From Anaerobutyricum hallii (lineage in GTDB: Bacteria; Bacillota; Clostridia; Lachnospirales; Lachnospiraceae): a stretch of 64,000 nucleotides of DNA. The notes beneath the pieces were generated by a model, which was not told the origin of the DNA, did not search any database, and saw only the letters and a list, made by a program, of their open reading frames with translations. Made by a program: the position numbers and the translations under genes. This document shows positions 34,159 to 42,031 of this stretch, piece by piece. Position 1 is the stretch's first letter. The number at the start of each line of letters is the position of its first letter. Location: NCBI RefSeq assembly GCF_900209925.1, contig NZ_LT907978.1, forward strand, positions 1,361,219 to 1,425,218, written 5' to 3'.

Positions 34159-36147
34159 ATGGAACGTTTAATTTTTTGCGCGCCAATTCTTGGAATTTGC
34201 GCGTTACTCTTTGCGTTTTATCTTACAAAAAAAGTAGGAAGACAGGATGCAGGAACAGACAGAATGAAGGAGATTGCAGCATTTATTCACGAAGGAGCAA
34301 GAGCCTTCCTCACAGCAGAATATAAGATTCTTATTGTATTCGTTGCGGTATTATTTATATTAATTGGTGTAGGAATTGGTAACTGGGTAACAGCAGTATG
34401 TTTTCTTGTTGGAGCATTATTCTCTACAGTAGCCGGTTATATCGGAATGAATGTTGCTACAAAAGCAAACGTAAGAACCGCTGCAGCAGCAAAAGACAGC
34501 GGAATGAATAAAGCGTTATCAATCGCATTTTCCGGTGGTGCTGTCATGGGTATGGCAGTAGTAGGTTTTGGCCTTTTTGGAGCAGGAGTTATCTATGCTT
34601 TGACTAAAAATCCAGATGTTCTTTCCGGATTTTCGTTAGGAGCATCTTCTATCGCATTATTTGCTCGTGTAGGTGGTGGTATTTATACGAAGGCTGCCGA
34701 TGTTGGAGCAGACCTTGTAGGTAAGGTAGAAGCTGGTATTCCGGAAGATGACCCTCGTAATCCAGCTGTTATTGCTGACAATGTAGGAGATAACGTAGGG
34801 GATGTTGCCGGAATGGGTGCTGACTTATTTGAGTCATATGTAGGATCTTTAGTATCTGCGATTACCCTTGGTGTTGTTTATGCGAAAGAAAGTGGAGCTA
34901 TTTTCCCATTAGTTATCGCAGCACTTGGTGTATTAGCATCTGTTATTGGATGTTTCTTTGTAAAAGGTGATGAGAATTCCAGTCCGCATAAAGCTTTGAA
35001 GTACGGAAGTTATTCCGCAGCAATCGTAGTGATGATTGGTTCTTTGATTTTAAGTAAAGTGTTCTTTAATGGATTTAAAGAAGCGATAGCTATTATTTTC
35101 GGTCTTATCGTTGGTCTTTTGATCGGTGTGATCACAGAAGTGTATACTTCTGGGGATTATGGTTTTGTTAAAAAGATTGCACAGCAGTCTGAAACTGGTC
35201 CGGCAACAACGGTAATCAGTGGTATTGCTGTAGGAATGCAGTCCACAGCTGTTCCGATTATCTTAATTGCAATTGGAATCATCGGAGCATATTCTTTCAG
35301 TGGTCTTTATGGAATCGCATTAGCAGCCGTAGGTATGCTTTCAACAACTGGTATTACAGTAGCGGTAGATGCATATGGTCCGATCGCGGATAATGCCGGT
35401 GGAATTGCAGAAATGTCTGGTCTTCCATCTGAAGTTCGTAACATTACAGATAAACTTGATGCCGTTGGTAATACAACAGCAGCTATGGGTAAGGGATTTG
35501 CTATTGGTTCTGCCGCTCTTACAGCATTAGCATTATTCGTTTCTTATGCACAGGCAGTTGGATTATTTGAATCCGGAATCAACTTACTGGATTATAAAGT
35601 AATCGTTGGTATGTTTGTAGGTGGTATGCTTCCATTCCTCTTCTCTGCTTTTACAATGGATTCTGTATCTAAGGCAGCTTACAAGATGATCGAGGAAGTA
35701 AGACGACAGTTTAAAACAATTCCTGGAATCTTAGAAGGAAAAGGAAAACCTGATTATACATCCTGCGTAGCTATTTCTACTCAGGCAGCTTTAAAAGAAA
35801 TGCTTCTTCCTGGTGTGATGGCAGTTCTTGCACCGTTATTTATCGGTGTTGTACTTGGACCGGCAGCACTGGGCGGACTTCTTGGCGGAGCTTTAGTAAC
35901 AGGTGTTATGCTCGCTATCTTTATGTCTAACTCCGGTGGAGCATGGGATAACGCGAAGAAATATATTGAAGATGGTAATCATGGTGGAAAAGGAAGCGAA
36001 GCACATCGTGCAGCAGTTGTAGGAGATACGGTAGGTGATCCATTCAAAGATACATCAGGACCTTCTATCAATATCCTTATTAAACTTATGACGATCGTAT
36101 CATTAGTATTTGCTCCATTATTCCTCAGTATCGGAGGATTATTCTAA
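34159..36147 (+). CDS. hppA: Membrane-bound ion-pumping pyrophosphatase, K+-dependent type
   Basis: Hydrolyses cytosolic pyrophosphate and pumps Na+ and/or H+ outward. Its 662 residues form about 16 helices. The substrate site is [20 protein letters not shown] with [20 protein letters not shown], and the C-terminal acidic site is [38 protein letters not shown] has Ala and Gly at the two positions that mark K+-dependent enzymes (Lys and Thr in K+-independent ones); many of these pump Na+. The ATG at 34159 is chosen because AGGAGG directly abuts an in-frame ATG at 34153. It has its own terminator. Confidence 0.95.
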   Translation: MERLIFCAPILGICALLFAFYLTKKVGRQDAGTDRMKEIAAFIHEGARAFLTAEYKILIVFVAVLFILIGVGIGNWVTAVCFLVGALFSTVAGYIGMNVATKANVRTAAAAKDSGMNKALSIAFSGGAVMGMAVVGFGLFGAGVIYALTKNPDVLSGFSLGASSIALFARVGGGIYTKAADVGADLVGKVEAGIPEDDPRNPAVIADNVGDNVGDVAGMGADLFESYVGSLVSAITLGVVYAKESGAIFPLVIAALGVLASVIGCFFVKGDENSSPHKALKYGSYSAAIVVMIGSLILSKVFFNGFKEAIAIIFGLIVGLLIGVITEVYTSGDYGFVKKIAQQSETGPATTVISGIAVGMQSTAVPIILIAIGIIGAYSFSGLYGIALAAVGMLSTTGITVAVDAYGPIADNAGGIAEMSGLPSEVRNITDKLDAVGNTTAAMGKGFAIGSAALTALALFVSYAQAVGLFESGINLLDYKVIVGMFVGGMLPFLFSAFTMDSVSKAAYKMIEEVRRQFKTIPGILEGKGKPDYTSCVAISTQAALKEMLLPGVMAVLAPLFIGVVLGPAALGGLLGGALVTGVMLAIFMSNSGGAWDNAKKYIEDGNHGGKGSEAHRAAVVGDTVGDPFKDTSGPSINILIKLMTIVSLVFAPLFLSIGGLF

Positions 36148-36172
36148 AAAATACCGATTTTTATCTGTCATG

Positions 36173-36223
36173 AAAAATAGAAAACCAGAAAGGTTAAGAA
36201 ACCTTTCTGGTTTTCTATTTTCA
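36173..36223 (+). terminator. Terminator after hppA
   Basis: AATAGAAAACCAGAAAGG pairs with CCTTTCTGGTTTTCTATT around TTAAGAAA; about 20 bp of stem. Confidence 0.9.
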
Positions 36224-36234
36224 GCAATAAATGG

Positions 36235-36263
36235 TTTATAAACAGAGAGTAATTTGTTATAAT
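36235..36263 (+). promoter_or_regulatory. Promoter of the GH25 lysozyme gene
   Basis: TTTATA (36235-36240), 17 nt, TATAAT (36258-36263). The leader to the gene is about 105 nt. Confidence 0.5.
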
Positions 36264-36375
36264 AAATAAGTTAAGAGTTTTTACATATAAGCAGGACTCT
36301 AAGTAAGACTTATGATAGAGTAGAGTTTTCTGCCGGAAAGAGACAAAGTGAAAAAAGCTTTGGGAAGGGATGAAT

Positions 36376-37464
36376 ATGATGAAGAATAAGATGTTTACAA
36401 GAGTACTTGGAATGACGTGTGCTCTTATTATGGCAGTAACTGCGATAGTACCTGTTTGTGCAAAAGAAAGCGGAGATCAGGCGAATAGTTTCCGTTATGA
36501 GAATGGACAAGCTGCAATGCAGGCATCAACATTTGCAGATGTTTATCCGAATGCATGGAAGAAGATTGCAGGAAAGTATCGAAGTAGTAATGGTTCGATT
36601 ATTCAGGGAGCAATAGCAAGAGGAATTGATGTCAGTCATAATCAGGGAGTGATCGACTGGCAGAAGGTAAAGGCAGATGGTGTGGATTTTGCAATTATCC
36701 GCTGCGGCTATGGTGCGAATCAGAGGGAACAGGATGACAGACAGTGGCTCGATAATGTTTTAGAATGTGAGAAATATGGTATTCCTTATGGGGCATATTT
36801 ATATTCTTATGCAGATACTGTAGCAAAAGCAAAGAGCGAGGCAGCACATGTTCTTCGTCTGGTAAGAGGGCATAAGATTACCTATCCGATTTACTATGAT
36901 CTTGAAGATAATTATATTTTAAGCCATACGAATGCAAAGCAGCGCCAGAAGATTATACAGACTTTTACGAGTATTATTAAGAAAGCAGGGTATTCTGTTG
37001 GTGTATTTGCACCGAAAAGCTGGTTTGAAAAAGAACTCCCGGAAGCTTCTTTTAACCAATGTGAGAAATGGGTGGCACATTGGAGTACAAAGTGTACCTA
37101 TCAGGGAAGTTATCAGATGTGGCAGGCGACGAATAGAGGAACGGTAAATGGAATTAACGGAGCTGTAGATATTAATTTTCTTATGCTTCCTGCGGCAAAG
37201 ATTACTGTAAAAGCGGCAAAGAAGAAGGTAAAAGTTTTCTGGAATCAGAAGGGGAATAGAATAAAGGTTCAGGTTTTCTGTTCTACAAAGAAAAACAAAG
37301 GGTATAAAAAAATAGCAACTGTGAATTCCATGAAAGGAAAAGCAGTCATAAAGAAAAAATTAAAATCTAAAAAGAAATATTATTTTAAGATTCGAACATT
37401 AAAATCTGTAAATGGACGCATTTATTATAGTGATTATTCGAAACCAAAAAAAATTAAAGGATAG
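36376..37464 (+). CDS. Secreted GH25 lysozyme with Lys-rich C-terminal domain
   Basis: An approximately 362-residue exported muramidase that cleaves the glycan of peptidoglycan. A signal peptide (TRVLGMTCALIMAVTAIVPVCA) leads to the GH25 barrel: ARGIDVSHNQGVIDWQKVK, FAIIRCGYG, the catalytic YYDLED and the C-terminal QMWQATNRGTVNGINGAVDIN. A very basic FN3-like domain follows (residues about 275-362), similar in style to the N-terminal domain of the peptidase at 28921. The start is 36376; ATGs at 36370 and 36379 are alternatives around the AAGGGA site. The second eutP-like gene begins 8 nt after the stop. Confidence 0.92.
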   Translation: MMKNKMFTRVLGMTCALIMAVTAIVPVCAKESGDQANSFRYENGQAAMQASTFADVYPNAWKKIAGKYRSSNGSIIQGAIARGIDVSHNQGVIDWQKVKADGVDFAIIRCGYGANQREQDDRQWLDNVLECEKYGIPYGAYLYSYADTVAKAKSEAAHVLRLVRGHKITYPIYYDLEDNYILSHTNAKQRQKIIQTFTSIIKKAGYSVGVFAPKSWFEKELPEASFNQCEKWVAHWSTKCTYQGSYQMWQATNRGTVNGINGAVDINFLMLPAAKITVKAAKKKVKVFWNQKGNRIKVQVFCSTKKNKGYKKIATVNSMKGKAVIKKKLKSKKKYYFKIRTLKSVNGRIYYSDYSKPKKIKG

Positions 37465-37472
37465 AGGTACTT

Positions 37473-38000
37473 ATGAGAAAGATTATGTTTATTGGACGAA
37501 GTGAAGCGGGAAAGACTACTTTATCTCAGGCGATGAAGGGGAAGACGATCACCTACCATAAAACACAATATGTAAATCATTACGATGTTATTATTGACAC
37601 ACCAGGAGAATATCTCCAGTCAAAGAATCTGATTTCTGCTTTGGCAGTTTTTACAGCAGAAGCAGATGTAATCGGCCTTTTGATGGATGCTACGGAAGCT
37701 TTTTCTCTGTATTCACCGAATCTTACACCTGTCTGTAACAGAGAGGTTGTGGGGGTTGTTACAAAGATTGACCATTGGGCAGCACAGCCAGCACAGGCGG
37801 CAGCATGGCTGGAATTAGCAGGATGTAAGAAAATATTTTATACCAGTGCTTATACCGGTGAAGGAATTGCGGATATTCTTTCTTATTTAAAAGAAGAGAG
37901 AGATACTTTGCCATGGGAAGAAGTGAAGTCAAAGTATGACGAGCTTGGCTTTGGTGCTGGCGAAGATGCAAAAGATCAGGATCGATTTCATAATATCTGA
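37473..38000 (+). CDS. EutP/PduV-family small GTPase-like protein (second copy)
   Basis: A 175-residue paralog of the protein at 26156, about two thirds identical by eye. Walker A is GRSEAGKTT (7-15), DxPG is in IIDTPGEYLQ, and TKID stands for NKxD; FYTSAYTGEGIADILSYL closes the domain. The C-terminal 25 residues differ from the first copy. It follows a GH25 lysozyme gene after 8 nt rather than any eut or pdu gene, so its partner compartment is not evident. A link to the EutL pair 6 kb upstream is inference. Confidence 0.88.
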   Translation: MRKIMFIGRSEAGKTTLSQAMKGKTITYHKTQYVNHYDVIIDTPGEYLQSKNLISALAVFTAEADVIGLLMDATEAFSLYSPNLTPVCNREVVGVVTKIDHWAAQPAQAAAWLELAGCKKIFYTSAYTGEGIADILSYLKEERDTLPWEEVKSKYDELGFGAGEDAKDQDRFHNI

Positions 38001-38010
38001 TAAAAATAGG

Positions 38011-38039
38011 TGGATTATTTACAGAGATTGTTCTATAAT
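38011..38039 (+). promoter_or_regulatory. Promoter of the small gene at 38080
   Basis: TGGATT (38011-38016), 17 nt, TATAAT (38034-38039). Confidence 0.55.
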
Positions 38040-38079
38040 GAATACAGAAATTTATTTTAAATAAAATGGGAGGCTTACT

Positions 38080-38259
38080 ATGAGAGGTTATGAAGCAGCA
38101 CAGATTTTGAAAGCGAAAGGAGTTACGGCAGAAGATGTTGCAGAAGAGATCATTTACCGTAAAGAAACGAATGCTTTCAGTAATAATCCAAAGAATGAGG
38201 CGTTTATGAATATGACGCTGAATGAACTTGTAAGAATTAAAGAGATGTGGAATATCTAG
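38080..38259 (+). CDS. Small hypothetical protein, 59 residues
   Basis: Unrecognised. The ORF begins MRGYEAAQILKAKG, is helix-rich, acidic in the middle (TAEDVAEEII) and ends LNELVRIKEMWNI. No membrane segment or cysteine is present. Support for coding comes from a well-placed GGGAGG ribosome site, its own TGGATT-17-TATAAT promoter, a clean stop and a weak terminator with T6 after it (38291-38310). It resembles a small regulatory or adaptor protein; no function can be assigned. It lies between the second eutP-like gene and a DUF975 gene. Confidence 0.7.
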   Translation: MRGYEAAQILKAKGVTAEDVAEEIIYRKETNAFSNNPKNEAFMNMTLNELVRIKEMWNI

Positions 38260-38368
38260 CAGATAAGTGTATAGGAAGAAGGAGCTGTCCTCAAAGGGAT
38301 GGCTTTTTTCTGTTAGGTATATAACATAGATACAGCAGAAGTAAGAGACTAGATAGAAGGAGATAGAC

Positions 38369-39070
38369 ATGAGACTGGGTTCAGGAACATATAAAGAAAT
38401 TGCTTTAGATGCGCTAAAGGGAAACTGGGTGAAAGCAGCGGTGGCGGGATTATTTGCCAACTGGCTTGGCGTGTTTTCATCCTCATTCTTATTTATTGCA
38501 AAATACGCATTCATTGCAGTAATTCTGATTTATTTTCTCGAATTTCTTCCGGGGTTTTATCCGATTTTATTTATTGGAACAACAGCGATCGCACTGATCT
38601 ACTTTTTTATTGGAGGGACTGTACGCCTTGGATATATTGATTTTAACCTGGCGTTACTGGATAGAAGAAAGAACGGGATTGCCTGCCTGACAGGAAGAAT
38701 GTCAGACTGGTGGAGAGTTCTTTGTGCAAAGATTACATTATTTTTTGTTTTGTCACTGGGATATATTCTGTTTATTATACCAGGAGTTGTTGCGAAGTAT
38801 TCGTATGCGATGGTGCCATATATTCTTGAAGAACGGAAGGGCTTTTCAACAAGAGAAGCATTTCGGGCATCAAAACAGATCATGAAGAAGCATAAATGGG
38901 AGCTTTTTTGTTTGCGATTAAGTTTTATTGGATGGGATATTCTTGGTATTTTAACATTAGGAATCGGTTTTATTTTTATTAATCCATATCGATATGCAGC
39001 AGAAGCAGCATTTTATAATGAGATATCTGGAAGAGCAGAAGTCTATTATGGTAGAAAAACGAACAGATAA
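38369..39070 (+). CDS. DUF975-family integral membrane protein
   Basis: A 233-residue membrane protein with about five or six helices and the DUF975 features. It has an N-terminal ALDALKGNWVKAAVAGL amphipathic segment, LGYIDFNLALLDRRK after the third helix, LGYILFIIPGVVAKYSYAMVPYIL, EAFRASKQIMKKHKWELFCL and the final YRYAAEAAFYNEI. The function of the family is unknown. GAAGGAGA is the ribosome site. It stands alone between two hypothetical genes. Confidence 0.85.
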   Translation: MRLGSGTYKEIALDALKGNWVKAAVAGLFANWLGVFSSSFLFIAKYAFIAVILIYFLEFLPGFYPILFIGTTAIALIYFFIGGTVRLGYIDFNLALLDRRKNGIACLTGRMSDWWRVLCAKITLFFVLSLGYILFIIPGVVAKYSYAMVPYILEERKGFSTREAFRASKQIMKKHKWELFCLRLSFIGWDILGILTLGIGFIFINPYRYAAEAAFYNEISGRAEVYYGRKTNR

Positions 39071-39190
39071 TGGTAAAAAGAGAGCAGAGGAAGGAAGGGA
39101 AAGAACAAAAATCTTCCTTGCATGACGGAAAGTATTTTGTTAAAATATGAGAAGTTTATTATAGGATACGAAAAGGAAGGAAGAAGGATA

Positions 39191-39901
39191 ATGGAAATTT
39201 TAGGAAAGGCGCTTTCTGAGAAGACAGAGGCTATTTATAAAGATATTACAGAAGGTCTGATCTATCCGATTAAAATTGTAAAGTTAGACCCTGAGAATGA
39301 GGAAGATTGCAGCCGTCCGGTAGCAATGGATACCGGAAAGAAAGAATTTATTGTTAAAGTAGATAATACTTTGGAAGATTCCCTCTTTGAAAATGCTTTG
39401 ATTCGTGATATCATTTATTGTCAGCAGATGAGTAATAATGCACCAGTATTAAGTGCAAAGAGCAAGAATGATATTGATGGATTTCAGGTAGCTATGATGA
39501 TCAGCTCCATTATTATGGATATTGATGTGGAGAACAAACTGAGAAGTTACGATATGCATATTGATGATATTGATACGATGCGTTTGAGTGATTTATATGC
39601 ATTTTTGAAGTCTGGTATGGCAGATTATAATAGAGAATTATATAATGTTTTTACCGGTCTTCAGATTACACTGTTATATTTTACGACATCAAAGCGAAGC
39701 AATATAGAAGAGATTATCGAGACATTTTATCTTTCTGATAAGAATGCGATGGATGCGATTGATAAGTATGTAGATATTATTGATCGTTACGGAGTAGATG
39801 ATAATCGTTCTATGATGCGTTGCATGAGAAAGCTTGCAATCGCCTGTGGAATGAAGGGCAGATTGCTTCTGGAATACGAAGGTAAAGTAACAGAAGTTTA
39901 A
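39191..39901 (+). CDS. Hypothetical cytosolic protein
   Basis: I do not recognise this 236-residue protein. It has no signal peptide or membrane segment. The pattern is alpha-helical and acidic, with SLFENALIRDIIYCQQM and IEEIIETFYLSDKNAMDAIDK. The region near MEILGKALSEKTEAIY could hold a peptidase-like or HTH-independent helical domain, but no catalytic HExxH is visible. The ATG at 39191 is preferred over one at 39122, because purine-rich GGAAGG and AAGGA sites are close only to the former. It is followed by a strong terminator. Confidence 0.65.
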   Translation: MEILGKALSEKTEAIYKDITEGLIYPIKIVKLDPENEEDCSRPVAMDTGKKEFIVKVDNTLEDSLFENALIRDIIYCQQMSNNAPVLSAKSKNDIDGFQVAMMISSIIMDIDVENKLRSYDMHIDDIDTMRLSDLYAFLKSGMADYNRELYNVFTGLQITLLYFTTSKRSNIEEIIETFYLSDKNAMDAIDKYVDIIDRYGVDDNRSMMRCMRKLAIACGMKGRLLLEYEGKVTEV

Positions 39902-39910
39902 ATGATAAGG

Positions 39911-39968
39911 ATCCTGTAGCTGTTCTGATAAGCGATATTGCTCCTGACAGAAGCTGCAGGATTTTTTT
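39911..39968 (+). terminator. Terminator after the hypothetical gene
   Basis: ATCCTGTAGCT (39911-39921) pairs with AGCTGCAGGAT (39952-39962), followed by T7. Confidence 0.85.
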
Positions 39969-40009
39969 GTAACTATTTATGGCAATTTCATAGAGCAGGA
40001 AATCACAGA

Positions 40010-41935
40010 ATGAAAAATGATGGGATGGATGAGATGAACATAAGAGAATATTTGGAAAATCATAAATTATTGACAGACGGAGCGATGGGGACATATTTTG
40101 ATACGGTAGAGAAAGAGAATTATATCTGTTCTGAAGAAGCCAATATTACCAACCCGTCTTTGGTACGACAGATTCATAAAAATTATGTGAAAAAGGGTGC
40201 ACAATTATTAAGAAGTAATACTTTTTTGGCAAACAGAGAAACTTTGTTGTCTTTACAGCAAAACAGAGCAGAACAGTTTCAAAATGTAAGTTTGAAAGAA
40301 CTTGTGACAAAAGGTTATCGACTAGCAGAGGAAGTTGCGAGAGAAGCGTATTCTGAAAGTTATCCAGTATTTCCAGCAGCGGATATTGGACCTATTTTAG
40401 AAGAAAAAGAGAGTGAAGAGACAGATATCCTACAGCAATATTATGAAATATGTGACAGCTTTCTAGAAGCAGGTGCCAATATTTTTGTGCTGGAAACTTT
40501 TCCTGATACGGAATATGTCTTAAAAATGGCAGAATATATCCGGCAAATTTGTCCGGAAGCTTTTATTATCGGACAGTTTTCATTGACACCAACAGGTTAT
40601 AGCCGGACAGGTTTTCACTATAAAACGATTTTACGAGATGCCGTACAAAGTGGACTTCTTGATGGTGCAGGCTTAAACTGTGGTATTGGCGCAGCACATA
40701 TGAAGAGATTTTTAGAGGCCTATATTGAAGAATACGGAGTGCCGGAAGATATGATTCTTACTGCGCTTCCAAACTGTGGATATCCCCAGATTGTAAGAGG
40801 ACATGTGATATACTCAGATAGTGTTACTTATTTTGGTGAGAAGATTAAAGAAGTTTCGGAATTAGGTGTTCGTGTTCTGGGAGGATGTTGCGGTACAACC
40901 CCGGAATATATCGGGGAAATATACCGAACTCTTTTTCAGGCCGAACATACTTTGAAAGTTCCGACAAGAATCGTGTGGACAGATGCAGCAGGGAGAATAC
41001 AGAAACGACAAGAACAGCTGGCGCATATAAAAAGTGCAGAAGGAAAGAATAAGACGATAAAAAAAGAACAGGTAGTAAATACATTTCGCCGGAAACTGGA
41101 GAAAGGGGAACTTGTCTGTGCAGTTGAACTCGATCCCCCGTTTGATGCGAATGATACAAAGTTAGTAAATGGTGCGAAGGCACTTCTTTCTACGAAGGCA
41201 GATATTATTACAATTGCGGATTCGCCGCTGGCTCGTTCAAGAGCAGATGCTTCTTTGATGGCAGCAAAAATAAAAATGCAGACAGGAATGGATGTGATGC
41301 CGCATCTTGCCTGTCGTGATAAAAATCGTATTGCGATTCGAAGTGGATTACTTGGAAGTTATGTAAATGAAATTCGTAATTATCTGTTTGTTACTGGTGA
41401 TCCAGTGGCAAGAGAAGACCGGGAATTTACTAAAAGTGTCTTTGATTTTAATTCTATCCGTTTAATGAAGTTTGCACAGAGTATGAACCAGGAAATATTT
41501 GCAGATGATATGATTTTTTATGGCGGGGCTTTAAATCAAAATGGAGCAAGTCCGGAAAATATTGCAGGAAGAATGATAAAAAAAATAGAAGCAGGATGTA
41601 GTTATTTTCTTACGCAGCCGGTTTATGACGAGGAGGGTATAAAACGCCTTGCATTCTTAAAAGAAAGAACAGGAGCGAAGATTTTAATAGGGATTATGCC
41701 TCTTGTCAGCAGAAGAAACGCATTATTTATTAAAAATGAGATGCCGGGAATTTATGTGCCGGATCGTGTGGTAGAAAAATATAAAGAAAATGCATCAAGA
41801 GAAGAATATGAGGAAGCTGCTGTTGAAATTTCAAAGAAAATCATTGAAATGGGAAAAGAGGTAGGTGCTGGATTTTACTTTATGACACCATTTAACAGAG
41901 TTTCATTAGTGAAGTCTATATTGGAATATGTATAA
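40010..41935 (+). CDS. Homocysteine S-methyltransferase / methylenetetrahydrofolate reductase fusion
   Basis: A bifunctional, YitJ-like protein of about 641 residues. The N-terminal homocysteine methyltransferase barrel has LLTDGAMGTYFD and the zinc ligands in AGLNCGIGAAHM and GGCCGTTPEYIG. The C-terminal MTHFR domain, from about residue 360, has VCAVELDPPFDAN, FVTGDP and YFLTQPVYDEEG. It links 5-methyl-THF formation to homocysteine methylation. The ATG at 40010 has AGGA 9 nt upstream; ATG 40034 (MNIREYL) is an alternative. It lies 96 nt before metH, whose first domain is a paralog. Confidence 0.9.
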   Translation: MKNDGMDEMNIREYLENHKLLTDGAMGTYFDTVEKENYICSEEANITNPSLVRQIHKNYVKKGAQLLRSNTFLANRETLLSLQQNRAEQFQNVSLKELVTKGYRLAEEVAREAYSESYPVFPAADIGPILEEKESEETDILQQYYEICDSFLEAGANIFVLETFPDTEYVLKMAEYIRQICPEAFIIGQFSLTPTGYSRTGFHYKTILRDAVQSGLLDGAGLNCGIGAAHMKRFLEAYIEEYGVPEDMILTALPNCGYPQIVRGHVIYSDSVTYFGEKIKEVSELGVRVLGGCCGTTPEYIGEIYRTLFQAEHTLKVPTRIVWTDAAGRIQKRQEQLAHIKSAEGKNKTIKKEQVVNTFRRKLEKGELVCAVELDPPFDANDTKLVNGAKALLSTKADIITIADSPLARSRADASLMAAKIKMQTGMDVMPHLACRDKNRIAIRSGLLGSYVNEIRNYLFVTGDPVAREDREFTKSVFDFNSIRLMKFAQSMNQEIFADDMIFYGGALNQNGASPENIAGRMIKKIEAGCSYFLTQPVYDEEGIKRLAFLKERTGAKILIGIMPLVSRRNALFIKNEMPGIYVPDRVVEKYKENASREEYEEAAVEISKKIIEMGKEVGAGFYFMTPFNRVSLVKSILEYV

Positions 41936-42031
41936 GGATCTGGAATCAATGGATTGATTTCGGACAAGGGGTGGTTTCAGAGTTTTCAGATAAAATGAGA
42001 AAAGAAGCAAATAGCAAAGGAAAGAATAAAA

